Notes: a model not told the origin generated them from the sequence alone. A stretch of 64,000 nt of DNA from Streptomyces sp. NBC_01549 (GCF_026339955.1 NZ_JAPEPW010000006.1:62001-126000), one strand, 5' to 3'. Positions 52,372 through 61,974 are shown, numbered from the stretch's first letter. A program made the numbers and translations.

Positions 52372-52980
52372 ATGACAACTGAAACACCTGGCCTCATTCC
52401 GCTGTGGAACCGCCTTGAGCACTGGCTGGCCGAAAATGCTCGCGAAGACTACGAGTCCTTGTTGCCGGGAGCTTCGGACGACGAGATCAAGCGCCTTGAA
52501 GGTGACCTGGGGTTCCCCCTCCATGAAGACGTCAGGGGAATCATCAGGCTGCACAACGGAGTCACCAAACGGAGGTCGAGTACGCAGCCTGGTGCGTTCC
52601 TCCTCGGTTACAGCCTCCTGGACGTCGACAGCATCATCAATTCGCATCGTGATCTCGTGTCTATGGTTGAAGATTCACACGCGGAAGGTGATGAGCAGTT
52701 GGTTGTCGGGCGTATTGCCGACACTCGATGGGTTCCCATTGCTCAATGCGTAACAGGTGATTTGCTGTTCGTTGATCACCGTCATCATTATGCGGGAGAA
52801 ATAGGCGAGATATCATTCGGTGATCCGGAGTACCAGATGCTGTGGCCCCGCATGGATCTCATGTTGGAGGATCTTTGCAACTCGGTGGAGAACCAGACTC
52901 CGGTAACCGCTGTTCCTAGAATTCCTTACGTGCATGAAGGGCGGATGCTTGAGTGGGGCGTTCAAAGGGTGCAGGAATAA
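52372..52980 (+). CDS. SMI1/KNR4 (SUKH-1) protein, probable immunity protein
   Basis: A 202-residue cytoplasmic protein. The SUKH pattern is clear: LIPLWNRLEHWLAENAREDY, LLPGASDDEIKRLEGDLGFP, DVRGIIRLHNG, then YSLLDVDSIINSHRDLVSMV and RWVPIAQCVTGDLLFVDHRH. SUKH proteins bind and neutralise secreted nuclease-type toxins in polymorphic toxin systems. It lies tail-to-tail with the 1473-residue secreted nuclease-like gene, with a shared terminator between the stops 75 bases apart. The 3' half has lower GC than its surroundings, like the toxin's nuclease region, which suggests joint transfer. ATG 52372 follows AAAAGG. Confidence 0.8.
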   Translation: MTTETPGLIPLWNRLEHWLAENAREDYESLLPGASDDEIKRLEGDLGFPLHEDVRGIIRLHNGVTKRRSSTQPGAFLLGYSLLDVDSIINSHRDLVSMVEDSHAEGDEQLVVGRIADTRWVPIAQCVTGDLLFVDHRHHYAGEIGEISFGDPEYQMLWPRMDLMLEDLCNSVENQTPVTAVPRIPYVHEGRMLEWGVQRVQE

Positions 52981-52997
52981 TCCCTACCAAGCGTGCA

Positions 52998-53033
52998 GCG
53001 GCCCACTGGAAATGTTCTCATCCAGTGGGCCGC
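52998..53033. terminator. Bidirectional terminator between SUKH and toxin-like genes
   Basis: GCGGCCCACTGGA and its exact complement (13 bp) around a 10-base loop lie midway between the two convergent stops (52980 and 53055). A further GTG/CAC pairing is possible. It can serve both genes. Confidence 0.85.
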
Positions 53034-53054
53034 ACACTTAACCTCGAGGCCGGA

Positions 53055-56000
53055 TCAGCTCAAGTCGCAGACGTCGTCGAGATGGCAGTTCTCGTAACCA
53101 GTGTTGACGTAGTAGGCGTCGTTGTCCAGCAGCCTCACCTCAGTGGTGAACCTACCCAACTTCCCGCCTGCTGCCGTATTCTGGGTGGCTGTGATGGCAG
53201 CACGCCCACAGGCCTCGCTCCATGACGGGAGGGCGTAATTTTTATCGAGCTTGAGCGTGTAGGTGCCGTCGGAGTTACTCACCGCGTACATCTGAACGCA
53301 TGACTTGCCAGAGGCGAGTGTCATGCCACCGCTTTCCCGTGACTTCGCGAAAGGGTACTCGTCGCAGCTTGCCCCGATTGCCGCTGTGGGAGGATTCCAC
53401 TCAGCGACCGCGAGTTTGCACATCTTATTACGGTTGTCCTTCGCGACTGCATCGTCAGCGAGGCGGTGAAGAGGCTGGTTGTACTTCTTGCTCCCCGGAT
53501 GGGAGGCCAACTTCTCCATCAGAATCCAGTAGTACGCGGCTGCCGCCGGATACTTGGCACGTTCGAGGAACATGGTCGGGGTCACGTTAGAGAACACGCA
53601 GCCACTGTTTCCGCCGACTTTGTTGTCACAGCGGATGGTGAATGCTGTGTCCCTCCACTGATTGTTCGCGGTGACGGAGGTCCCGGGAGCGCTCCAGCTG
53701 GTGTTCCAGTCCAGACCGAGCTTCGCCTCCCCTCCGGCGACCTTGTTCCAGCTGTACGTGTCCGTTCGTGAGGCGGTGTGCTCGTCTCCTTGTGTCCAAG
53801 TGGTGCTGCCGGTCCAGGCGCCCGGCGGGTCTGCAGTGCAGTCACTCATGGCCCAGCAGTTCTCGAAGTACTGGTCCAACGTTGCGGATGGAACTCCGAC
53901 CAGGTCCGGCAAGGAGAATTCTGTCCAGGTAGTGAATTTCTCAGAATTCGGATCGAGATCGATCTCTTGAACGATCTTGACATTGCCGCCACCGATGACG
54001 TCGCCGTCGGTGTTTCTGGCGTAGAGGGCATAGCCGCCTCGGAGGCATCCCTGGGTGCGGGTGTACTGGAAGGGAGAGCCTGGAGCAGTCTTGCACCACG
54101 GAACGGGCTCGGATCCTGCCGCAGCAGTGGCGACAGATTTCTTAGTCGCTGCCTTGGCTGGGGTTTTCGGAAGCTCGCTCCACGGCTTGTAGGATCCTAT
54201 GCACAGCTGGATTCCGTTGCTGCCCTTCGAGCACTTGCCAAATTCGCCTGTGCCGTTGGCTTGTGCAGTGCTCTTTGTATCGGCGGATATGCCTTCAGAT
54301 GTGGGAGCCGGGGCATCTTCTGGCTCCTGGGCGGAGATGTCGTCGATATCTGGGGCGTCCGGATTCTCCGCCGCGAAGTTGACCTGCGGCATGCCACTGT
54401 AGTCCCCGGGGGTGAAGGCGATAGCGTCCCAGGCGAGGTCGTCCGTTGCTGATCCATTGCTGTTGGCGTTGGAGAGCTGGACTTCGGGAATCGAGTCGTT
54501 GAAGCGGTAGGCGCCGAGAGAGACCCAAGAATTGCTTTCGGAGGCACTCTGGTCGATGGTCTTCTTGACCGTTCCGAACGGGGTGACGATGGAGTAGATG
54601 GCTTCGTTGGTCTGGGCGCCGGTGTCGGGGATGTGAGCCCAAACCTTGGCCTGGCCGCCAGCGATGGGGGCACTGAGCTTCCAGTCACCGAGGACGGTCA
54701 TGCGTCCGCCGTCGCCGCCGAGGTGGTCGGCGTCGCGGGAGTGTGCGTACCAGAAGTGGCCCTGGTAGCCGCCGCCGATCTGGTGCAGGTCGGCCTTCGC
54801 GTCGTATTGCCCGAGCCCCGGTCCGGTCGCGTTCGGGTCGGGGTAGAAGGTGAACTGGAACGAGCCGTCTGTTGTGGTGGTGCCGCAGTTGCTCCAGGTG
54901 TTGGTGCCCGCGGGTACGTCATCGACGACCAGGGAGTTGCCAGGTGCTCCGGAGCAGACGGGGGTACCGTGCTGGAGTCGGGTGCCGCGGCCGGGTTCAC
55001 TGATCAGGGTCTGGTACTTGATGTTCTCGAAGCCGCAACTGGTGGCGCAGTCGGACTTCCAGGTGGTGTTGGACTCGTGCCACCAGTACTGCTTGTAGCA
55101 ATCGGCGTCGGGGCAGTCGGGCGGGCTGGCCGTATTGCAGTTGTTCTTGGTGTTGCAGAACGCGTCGAGCGGCGGTGTGGCGTGCGCCCGGTGGTATTTT
55201 GCGCTGGCCGGGTCTATGACGGTCCCGGTGGTGCCGTTCCAGTAGGCGGGGCGGAAGCCGGCGGAGGAGAAGCCGGACTCGCCCGGCCAGTCCTGGCGGC
55301 CGGAGGTGGCGTAGGAGTGGCCGGTGTCGATGGACCAGGAGGCCCAGCCCATCACCTTCTCCTCGTACGGCCAGTTCTGGGGATGCGCGGCGTCCTTGGC
55401 GGCCAGCGGGTCGAGGTCGGTGTTCATGAAGGCCAGCCGGGATGCCGGATAGACGGGATTGGCGGGGTTGTTGTACCAGCCCAGGCCCCAGTTGCCGTTG
55501 GTTGCCTCGTCCGCCTTCTTGTTGAAGCCGAGGTTGTAGTTCCACACGGCGGTGAACCAGTTCTCGGGCTTGGCCGGGTCGTCGTTGTTCACGGCGATCG
55601 TCTGGCCGGACTCGTGGACCTCGTTCCACTTGTCGGCGAGGATGTAGAGCGACGCGGCGATGTTGGTGGCGTAGTCGATGGCGACCGCGCGCTGGGTGCT
55701 GGCCGGGAGGGAGGTTTCGCCCTCCTTCTCGTATCCGGCCTTGCGCATGCCGTCGGTGACCTGTCCGACGCCGTAGCCGCAGTCGGACTTGTCCCAGCGG
55801 ATGGTCCAGAAGTCGGAGAGCGAGCCTCCGGTCTGGTGTCCGTAGAAACCGTCGACGGCCGCGAGCGGGCTGCCCATCTGGCCGGGGATGGCACCGGATT
55901 CGGCCTGCCACAGGTTGGACTCCTGGGCGAGGATGCCCAGTTGGACCTGTGCGGGAATGCGCCCTCCACCGGTCAGCGCCGGCTTCGGGAACAAGCCCTG

Positions 56001-57476
56001 CGGGTCGATCGTGGAGATCCCGGTCTGCGATCGCCAGCCGCCCTGCGTGAGGTAGCCGGAACGCAGGTTGCCCTGGACGGCCATGTCCACGGCCCATTCG
56101 ACCTGGTTCGGAGTCGGCTGAAGGGCCTGGGTGGCGACGTCGTTACGGGGCACCGAACACCAGCGGTCGCTGTCGACCGGATCGTTGGCCCTGGAGTCGT
56201 CGTCGGCCGTGGTCATCATGCTCATCGTCGACATCTGCGGCTTCGAGGAACCGGTCAGCGCCGGCGACCGCCTGCCGCCCGCGGTGCTGCCGGGTTCCGC
56301 GGCCTTCTGCTTCGTGTGCTTACCCGTGCCCGGAACCGCTCCGGTGATGGTCAGCGTATGGCTGATGTGGCCGGGCGTCGCCTCGGCTGCGGGTTCCTTG
56401 CTCGCGGTCTTGGTGAAGCCGCGCCCGGCGTTGTTGATGCGGTCGACGCCCGCCAGCACGGCCGGGGAGACGACCGGGTCGACGGCCAGGCGTCCATGGG
56501 TGGAGATTTCCGCGTCGGGTGAGACGTTCAGGGCCTTGATGCCGCTGGCCGCGAAGCCCTTGTCGTGGCTGCCCTTGCCGGTGAGGTAGACGGTGCCGTC
56601 CGTGCCCTGGCGCAGGTTCATGGCGGCGAGCTTGCCGCTCGCGACGGTCGTCTTCTTGCCGTGTACGTAGGTCTGTACGTTGGCGTCGGTGTCACCTGTG
56701 CGGTCGATGTAGCTGACCGTGCCGTCACCGGTCACACGAATACCGTACGGAGCGTGCTTCGTGGCGGCGAGCTTGGCCGTCTTGCCCTTGCGGTCGACGT
56801 GGACGAGCCGATCCCCGGCGGCGGCGACCACACCGTCCTTGGTGGGCACGGCAGAGGTGATCTCGCCCTTCGCAGTGGTGTCCGCGACGGTGGCGCCCTT
56901 GGTGTTCACCGTGACCAGGCGCGTCTTGGCGTCCCGGAGCGCGGTGAAGACGGCGGTGTGCGTGGCCGGGTTGCACGTCGGGTCGAAGTAGGCCAGCGAT
57001 GCGGTGAACGGCAGCTTGGTGACGCTGCCGTCATCGAGGTTCACGATCGCCGTGAACGCGCCGCCCATCATCAGGTCCGGCTTGTTGGTGAAGGTGCGGG
57101 GTGCGTAGACGACGGCCACATGGTGGTCGTCCATGACGCAGCTGTTGCCGATCCAGGTGTCGGCCGGAAGCTGAGGCTCGCTCAGGACGGCTGCGGTCTT
57201 CCAGGCGTAGGCCTTCTTGCTGTCCGCGACGAGCAGGTGAAGTCCGTCGCTGTCGGCGGCGGTGGTCACGGCCCGGTCGGTAGAGGTCTTCCATCCCTTG
57301 CCCAGCGTGGTGTCCGGGGCCTTGACGGCCCCGGTCGAGGCCGTGGGTTTCGAGGCCGCACGCGCGGGTTTGGGGCTGGTGGGTCTTGCGGTGGCGGACT
57401 GGGCCTGTATCAGCCCCACCACCACGGCGGTAACGGCGAGAACCGTCACCGCGCTTCGTCTCTGACGGGCTATCAC
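53055..57476 (-). CDS. Large secreted multidomain protein with C-terminal NucA/NucB-like nuclease (candidate toxin)
   Basis: A 1473-residue exported protein from GTG 57476 (AAGGGGAC upstream). It has a signal peptide (VTVLAVTAVVVGLIQAQSATA), then a beta-propeller-like region (about 60-350). A region with ILAQESNLWQAESGAIPGQM (about 520) recalls lytic-transglycosylase-like helices. Cys-rich loops (about 790-860) are followed by a golvesin-like beta domain (about 940-1025, KVWAHIPDTGAQTNEAIYSI). The C-terminal 110 residues carry ASCDEYPFAKSRESGG and GKSCVQMY near 1370-1390, matching the NucA/NucB deoxyribonuclease family. The last third has lower GC than the rest. With the convergent SUKH gene this fits a polymorphic-toxin layout. 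Export with a wall- or envelope-binding body is likely. The nuclease activity is inferred. Confidence 0.8.
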   Translation of the reverse strand: MIARQRRSAVTVLAVTAVVVGLIQAQSATARPTSPKPARAASKPTASTGAVKAPDTTLGKGWKTSTDRAVTTAADSDGLHLLVADSKKAYAWKTAAVLSEPQLPADTWIGNSCVMDDHHVAVVYAPRTFTNKPDLMMGGAFTAIVNLDDGSVTKLPFTASLAYFDPTCNPATHTAVFTALRDAKTRLVTVNTKGATVADTTAKGEITSAVPTKDGVVAAAGDRLVHVDRKGKTAKLAATKHAPYGIRVTGDGTVSYIDRTGDTDANVQTYVHGKKTTVASGKLAAMNLRQGTDGTVYLTGKGSHDKGFAASGIKALNVSPDAEISTHGRLAVDPVVSPAVLAGVDRINNAGRGFTKTASKEPAAEATPGHISHTLTITGAVPGTGKHTKQKAAEPGSTAGGRRSPALTGSSKPQMSTMSMMTTADDDSRANDPVDSDRWCSVPRNDVATQALQPTPNQVEWAVDMAVQGNLRSGYLTQGGWRSQTGISTIDPQGLFPKPALTGGGRIPAQVQLGILAQESNLWQAESGAIPGQMGSPLAAVDGFYGHQTGGSLSDFWTIRWDKSDCGYGVGQVTDGMRKAGYEKEGETSLPASTQRAVAIDYATNIAASLYILADKWNEVHESGQTIAVNNDDPAKPENWFTAVWNYNLGFNKKADEATNGNWGLGWYNNPANPVYPASRLAFMNTDLDPLAAKDAAHPQNWPYEEKVMGWASWSIDTGHSYATSGRQDWPGESGFSSAGFRPAYWNGTTGTVIDPASAKYHRAHATPPLDAFCNTKNNCNTASPPDCPDADCYKQYWWHESNTTWKSDCATSCGFENIKYQTLISEPGRGTRLQHGTPVCSGAPGNSLVVDDVPAGTNTWSNCGTTTTDGSFQFTFYPDPNATGPGLGQYDAKADLHQIGGGYQGHFWYAHSRDADHLGGDGGRMTVLGDWKLSAPIAGGQAKVWAHIPDTGAQTNEAIYSIVTPFGTVKKTIDQSASESNSWVSLGAYRFNDSIPEVQLSNANSNGSATDDLAWDAIAFTPGDYSGMPQVNFAAENPDAPDIDDISAQEPEDAPAPTSEGISADTKSTAQANGTGEFGKCSKGSNGIQLCIGSYKPWSELPKTPAKAATKKSVATAAAGSEPVPWCKTAPGSPFQYTRTQGCLRGGYALYARNTDGDVIGGGNVKIVQEIDLDPNSEKFTTWTEFSLPDLVGVPSATLDQYFENCWAMSDCTADPPGAWTGSTTWTQGDEHTASRTDTYSWNKVAGGEAKLGLDWNTSWSAPGTSVTANNQWRDTAFTIRCDNKVGGNSGCVFSNVTPTMFLERAKYPAAAAYYWILMEKLASHPGSKKYNQPLHRLADDAVAKDNRNKMCKLAVAEWNPPTAAIGASCDEYPFAKSRESGGMTLASGKSCVQMYAVSNSDGTYTLKLDKNYALPSWSEACGRAAITATQNTAAGGKLGRFTTEVRLLDNDAYYVNTGYENCHLDDVCDLS

Positions 57477-57641
57477 TTGTCCCCTTTTTCTCTACTTGGG
57501 TGATGCGGACATCGATGTGTCCCAGACCGGCGTCACGGCTCGAAGTCGATCTCAGCGCTCGAGTGGCGTGCGGCGGCGGCGTTCCGCCACTGGAGACACA
57601 CGCCCTCTGAGGCGGCCCGGGACGGGTCGCCCCGGTGACGA

Positions 57642-57989
57642 TCACCGTGATCTCGTCGTCGCGAGGCGACCCGCCGTGGTGGGTGAGGCCGAACGGAACG
57701 GCCGACACGCGACCGCGGACGCCGCCGCGGCGCATACGCGATCACATCCCCCGCCGAGGGCGTACACGACGGCTTCCCCGAAGTGGCACCGCGCGGGACC
57801 GGGTGTGCCGTACGGCGCCGCCGACCAGGTGCTGCTTGAGTCCGGAGAGGGGAGCGGGGCCGCGACGTCGTCAGGGACGCTCCGGGCGAAGCGGACGCCG
57901 CCGTGGACCACCGCGCCCACAGGCGCCGTACCCACCGCGGCAGCAGCCGTGACCGCACGGACGGCAGGAGTCAGTCGTTTCGCGAACAC
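57642..57989 (-). CDS. Putative small secreted protein (possibly degenerate)
   Basis: A 115-residue reading from GTG 57989 with a signal-like start (FAKRLTPAVRAVTAAAAVGT then APVGAVVHGG) resembling the beginning of the neighbour at 58033-58401. The second half is Arg/Cys-rich with no family. The GGAGG before it is too distant (about 24 bases). It may be a decayed duplicate. The frame upstream also contains VRIAITNVQKR, which looks like the displaced end of the next gene. Confidence 0.35.
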   Translation of the reverse strand: MFAKRLTPAVRAVTAAAAVGTAPVGAVVHGGVRFARSVPDDVAAPLPSPDSSSTWSAAPYGTPGPARCHFGEAVVYALGGGCDRVCAAAASAVACRPFRSASPTTAGRLATTRSR

Positions 57990-58032
57990 GCTGCAACGGC
58001 GGGATCCGCTGCGGTCCTCCTGCAAAGGGAGG

Positions 58033-58401
58033 TCACCGTGGCTCCGCTTCTGCACGTTGGTGATCGCGATGCGGACGGCCCCCGCTCCGGACACTGCTGA
58101 CGCCCCCGGTCGTGGCCTGGGTGTGGTGAGGCGCGAGGCCGTCGCTGGTGGCCACCTGCCGGTAGGACTTCTTGGCAGCGCCGTCCCCGACGGACATGGT
58201 GAAGTACACGCTGTACGGGGCGCCCGCGTGGCCGTTGTTGGTGATGGCGAAGGGGACCTGAAGCAACTTGTATGGCCCGTGATACGGCCGCAGCGGTGCG
58301 ACACTCGCCTCGTGAGTGGGGCGGAGAGCGCCGTAGACCACCGCACCGGCGGGTGCGACGGCTACGGCTAAAGTCCTCACCCACACAGGAACGCGCTTCA
58401 T
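58033..58401 (-). CDS. Small secreted protein, probable 3' frameshift
   Basis: A 122-residue reading from ATG 58401, with GGAGGGGAAAC upstream. A signal peptide (VPVWVRTLAVAVAPAGAVVY) is followed by a beta-rich segment (LLQVPFAITNNGHAGAPYSV then YFTMSVGDGAAKKSYRQVAT) of the kind seen in small exported actinomycete proteins. Near 58110 the frame appears to shift: the expected final strand (AVRIAITNVQKR) lies in the other frame, while this reading ends in Arg/His-rich sequence. The function is unknown. It is upstream of, and in the same direction as, the putative secreted protein at 57642 and the toxin-like gene. Confidence 0.5.
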   Translation of the reverse strand: MKRVPVWVRTLAVAVAPAGAVVYGALRPTHEASVAPLRPYHGPYKLLQVPFAITNNGHAGAPYSVYFTMSVGDGAAKKSYRQVATSDGLAPHHTQATTGGVSSVRSGGRPHRDHQRAEAEPR

Positions 58402-58884
58402 GTTTCCCCTCCCCGTTCCGGCCGCCAGGTACAACGGCCGGATATGTGCCTGGTCCGTCTCCCGCAGCACCCCGCCGCAGCCCGATGTGCGGTTTCTGTG
58501 GGGGCACTGTGATCGCGGGCGGCGTTGAACGTAACAGGCGGGTCGAAGGTACACCCGCGAGACCTCAGCGGACCTCAAGGCAAACCTCGGAAGTTCCCAA
58601 AGAGACGTCAAAGACCGTCACTTGTGGCGTCGGACCGAAGCGGTCCGATACCGCTCTTTCGAAACATTTACCCTGTGCAAACCCACGGCGAGGAAGGATG
58701 GTGTGATCCCTCGGTCGCACCAAGATTTTCCCAAGCCGTGAAAGAAGAAGTGCATCAACCATGAGGAACTTCCCAGGTGGGGTGAGCATATGACTAGTCG
58801 CCAATTCCGCTGCACACCACCCGAGTTCACGACTGCTCCAACGCCACCTGAAGATGGAGTCCCGCTGTGTGCAACACCTTGCGT
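58402..58884. other. Intergenic region, lower GC
   Basis: About 480 bases upstream of the small secreted protein and downstream of the IS5 remnant. GC is lower than average. No gene, clear promoter or long repeat was recognised. Confidence 0.4.
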
Positions 58885-59530
58885 TTACCTGTTGGCGCCG
58901 TCGTCAAGTGGTAGTTGCGGGGGATTGCGCTCGTATCGAGGGCTGAGTCTGCGGTAACCGAACAGCCACGATGTCGTCCTTTCGATCACCCACCTGCGAC
59001 AGCCCAGCCGTTCGCTGGACTCAATACCCTTGCGGGCGATTCGGACTCCAATGCGCTTGCCGCGTAACCATTTCCGCAGGTCCGGTCTGCCGTATGCCTT
59101 GTCCGCGTGCAGGCGCTGAGGCTTGAAGTGGCGACCGCGATCCGGGGCCTGTCTCGTTTGGTGAACCGCCACCATGGGCTTCAGCCCCTCGCTGTCATGG
59201 GTATTGCCGGCCGAGACGCCGACGACCAGGGGCAGTCCGTTCGCGTCCGGCAGGACGTGCATCTTGGAACCCGGCTTGCCCCGGTCCACGGGGCTCGGAC
59301 CCGTGTGTTCGCCCCCTATTCGCCCGGTCGTGGGCGGTGTCCAGGACGACACGGGTGACGTCGATGAAGCCGGCGTCGTCGAGCCGGTGCAAGACCACTT
59401 CGTGCAGGCGGCCCCAGACGCCGGCTCTGGACCAGATCAGGAACCGTTGATGGGCAGCGGACTTCGAGACCCCGAAGCCAGGCGGCAACGCCCGCCAGGC
59501 ACAGCCGCCGACCGGCACGGCCTGGGTGGG
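58885..59530 (-). pseudogene. IS5-family transposase remnant (frameshifted, both ends lost)
   Basis: The upstream piece (VPVGGCAWRALPPGFGVSKS, RFLIWSRAGVWGRLHEVVLH) shifts frame near 59350. The second piece has GPSPVDRGKPGSKMHVLPDA, then LHADKAYGRPDLRKWLRGKR (second Asp) and RRWVIERTTSWLFGYRRLSP (Glu region). The last residues are again out of frame. No terminal inverted repeats remain. Its right edge meets the NCS1 permease fragment at about 59520. Confidence 0.8.
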
Positions 59531-59901
59531 AATCTTCGCGGTCGACCTCATGGGCCGTCGGTCCTACGACAACGACGCCCTGATGAACCTCGGACGCTCC
59601 AGCCGCTACTGGTTCCGCGGCGGGGTGGCCTGGGCCGCGATGATCTCCTGGGCGGCGGGCCATCGTGGTGGGCCTGCTGTTCACCGAGGCGGGCACCAGC
59701 GCGACCGACGTGTGGTTCTCCGGGCCGCTCGCCCACAGCTGGATCGGGACCAACGGGCTGGGGTGGGTCGTGACCCTCGCGCTCGCGGCCGGCGTCTACG
59801 CGCTGCTGCGCGGGCTGGACGGCACCGCCCGCCGGGACACGTCCGAACAGCATCCCCAGGAGCAGGTCCTTTCCGCACCGGCCGCGCAGGAGACCTCATG
59901 A
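59517..59901 (+). pseudogene. NCS1 purine/cytosine permease, C-terminal remnant
   Basis: The sequence TAWVGIFAVDLM then YDNDALMNLGRSSRYWFRGG is the late-helix region of NCS1 permeases. One frame change near 59655 separates it from VVGLLFTEAGTSATDVWFSG and LAHSWIGTNGLGWVVTLALA, ending in a soluble tail (stop 59901). The first two thirds of the permease are absent and IS5 debris precedes it. The stop overlaps the kinase start (ATGA). It may be the lost 3' half of a permease like the one at 63531. Confidence 0.78.
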
Positions 59902-60899
59902 ACAGTCAGAACGGCGTCGTCGGCGACGTCACGGGCAACCGGCTGGTCCTGGTCGACAATGCCATCGTCGACCTGGTGATGCGGGTGCCCGCACTGCCCG
60001 AACGCGGCGGCGACATCATCTCCAGCGACACCGCCCTCACCACGGGCGGCGGCTTCAACGCCCTCACCGCCGCCCGCCGCCTGGGCCTGCCGGCTCTGTA
60101 CGCGGGCGCCCACGGCACAGGGCCGTTCGGCGACCGGGTACGGGCGAACCTCACCCGCGAAGGCATCGAACTGGTGCTGTCTCCGGTCACGGAGACGGAC
60201 ACCGGATTCCGCGTCGCCTTCGTCGACGACGACGGCGAACGCACCTTCACCACCAGCCTCGGCGCGGAGGCCCGGTTGACCGAGGCCGACGCCACGGCCG
60301 TGCTCGCCGCGCTACGCCCCGGCGACATGGTGCAGATCTCCGGATACGGGCTTGCCTACCCGGTCAACGGCCCGATCCTGGCCTCACTCGTGGCGCGGCT
60401 GCCGGAGCACACCCAGGTCTTCCTCGATCCGGGGCCGCTGGTCGCCCAGATCCCCGAGGAGGTGCTGAAACCCGTCCTGGCGCGCTGCGACTGGGTCAGC
60501 TGCAACCAGCGTGAAGGGCGGTTGCTGACCGGACTGCCCGACGCTCATGACGCGGCAGCCGCGCTCGCCGCCCAGCTGGGTCCCCGCACCGGGGTGCTGC
60601 TGCGGGCCGACACGGACGGCTGCTGGCTGGTCCCGCCCGGCGGCGACGCCCAGCACATCCCCGGCCGCCGGGTGACCGCGGTCGACAGCAACGGCGCGGG
60701 CGACGCCCACGCGGGAGCCTTCCTGGCCCTCCTCGGCCACGGGCTGGACGTGACCGCCGCCGCGCAGGGCGCCAACGCCGCGGCCGCCTTCGCGGTCACC
60801 CGGCACGGCCCTGCCACCGGACCGACCCTCGGCGAGTTGCTCGACTTCCTCAAGGGGGATCCACCGGCGGCGCAGCTGGCGTCGGCGCTCCGGCGGTAA
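59898..60899 (+). CDS. PfkB-family carbohydrate/nucleoside kinase
   Basis: A 333-residue cytoplasmic ribokinase-fold enzyme. TTGGGFNALTAARRLGLPAL is the family signature 1. DTGFRVAFVDDDGERTFTTS is the lid/substrate region, and VDSNGAGDAHAGAFLALLGH is signature 2 with the catalytic base Asp in GAGD. It phosphorylates a sugar or nucleoside with ATP. Linked to a purine/cytosine-type permease remnant and lying near PucR and NCS1 genes, it may act on a nucleoside or on ribose from nucleobase catabolism. Its ATG overlaps the permease stop (ATGA), so it was translationally coupled to a gene that is now truncated. Confidence 0.9.
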   Translation: MNSQNGVVGDVTGNRLVLVDNAIVDLVMRVPALPERGGDIISSDTALTTGGGFNALTAARRLGLPALYAGAHGTGPFGDRVRANLTREGIELVLSPVTETDTGFRVAFVDDDGERTFTTSLGAEARLTEADATAVLAALRPGDMVQISGYGLAYPVNGPILASLVARLPEHTQVFLDPGPLVAQIPEEVLKPVLARCDWVSCNQREGRLLTGLPDAHDAAAALAAQLGPRTGVLLRADTDGCWLVPPGGDAQHIPGRRVTAVDSNGAGDAHAGAFLALLGHGLDVTAAAQGANAAAAFAVTRHGPATGPTLGELLDFLKGDPPAAQLASALRR

Positions 60900-61032
60900 C
60901 CCGCTGGCGCGCTCCTCCGCACCGGGCGCGCCTGCCATGTACCACGCATCGGCCGTGGCACACGTGTCGTCACCGGTCCTTGCTACTCGAAGGGGAGGGA
61001 GTGACTCCTTCCAGTCGGGATACGGTCGTGCC

Positions 61033-61689
61033 ATGTCCCGATCAACCGAGATTGGCCCCTCCCCGTCACCCGTCACCGCGGACGACCTCGACCTTGCCGT
61101 GGAGCTCGCTGTTGCGGTCCTTCGCAAGGCGCCCCCAGCCGCGTGGGACGGTAAGGCGGGTTCGCTGGAATGGGACTGCTGGGAGACCGTCGAGCACCTC
61201 AGCGACGACCTCTTCGCATACGCCGCGCAACTGGGTCCCAGAACACCGCCCTTGGACGGCGAGGTGCCCTTCGTGTGGGAGAGTCGGCGGCCCGGCGGCC
61301 CGGCGAACGTCATTCACGCGGACCGCAAGGCGGGGCCGACCGGACTGTTGCAGGTCCTGGAGGCGAGCGGCGCGCTGCTGGTCGCCATGGTGCGCTCGAC
61401 GCCGCCGCAGGTGCGCGCCCACCACGTCTTCGGCATCTCCGACGCCGAGGGTTTCGCTGCGATGGGGATCGTGGAGACGCTGGTGCACACGCACGACCTG
61501 ACCCAAGGGCTCGGGCTGGCCTGGAACCCGCCCGCCGATCTGTGCGCGCGGGTGCTCGCCCGGCTGTTTCCGAACGCCCCGGGGTCCACGGATCCCTGGC
61601 CCACCCTGTTGTGGGCCACCGGACGCGCCGAACTGCATGGGCGCCCTCGTCTGACCACATGGCGCTGGGACGGCACACCCCGGGCATAG
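61033..61689 (+). CDS. Maleylpyruvate-isomerase/DinB-like (TIGR03083-type) protein
   Basis: A 218-residue helical protein. DDLDLAVELAVAVLRKAPPA, WDCWETVEHLSDDLFAYAAQ and GIVETLVHTHDLTQGLGLAW carry the His residues (in EHLSDD and HTHD) that form the metal site of the mycothiol-dependent maleylpyruvate isomerase / DinB_2 family. Such enzymes use mycothiol or bind metals in thiol transfer or isomerisation; the reaction here is unknown. ATG 61033 has a weak ribosome site. A longer reading from 60937 is less likely. It is monocistronic. Confidence 0.8.
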   Translation: MSRSTEIGPSPSPVTADDLDLAVELAVAVLRKAPPAAWDGKAGSLEWDCWETVEHLSDDLFAYAAQLGPRTPPLDGEVPFVWESRRPGGPANVIHADRKAGPTGLLQVLEASGALLVAMVRSTPPQVRAHHVFGISDAEGFAAMGIVETLVHTHDLTQGLGLAWNPPADLCARVLARLFPNAPGSTDPWPTLLWATGRAELHGRPRLTTWRWDGTPRA

Positions 61690-61974
61690 GGCTCAGGTGT
61701 CTCTTGCCGTGCGCCTCCACGGCGCGGCGCGACTGCTCCCGCACATCTGGTGGTGGACCGACAGCCCTGCGCGGCGAACAGCCGCAGCGCGGCCTGCCGG
61801 ATGGCCGACCGGCGGTCGGCCGTGGGGGCGCTCCCGGCCGAGCCGGCCGGTGGCCGAATCCGGCCCTGCCCTCGCCGGAAACTCCTCCGCCACGGTGGCC
61901 CGGCAGGAGACTTGGGAACCCGCTCCCAGCCCCGGCCCGCACTGCCGCCCTTACTGTCGAGGCGGTGAACCCGC

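Noticed and set aside
54633..56522. A 629-codon plus-strand open frame opposite the large secreted protein.
   Set aside because: It is Gly/Val-rich, has no ribosome site or motif, and lies opposite a clearly real gene.
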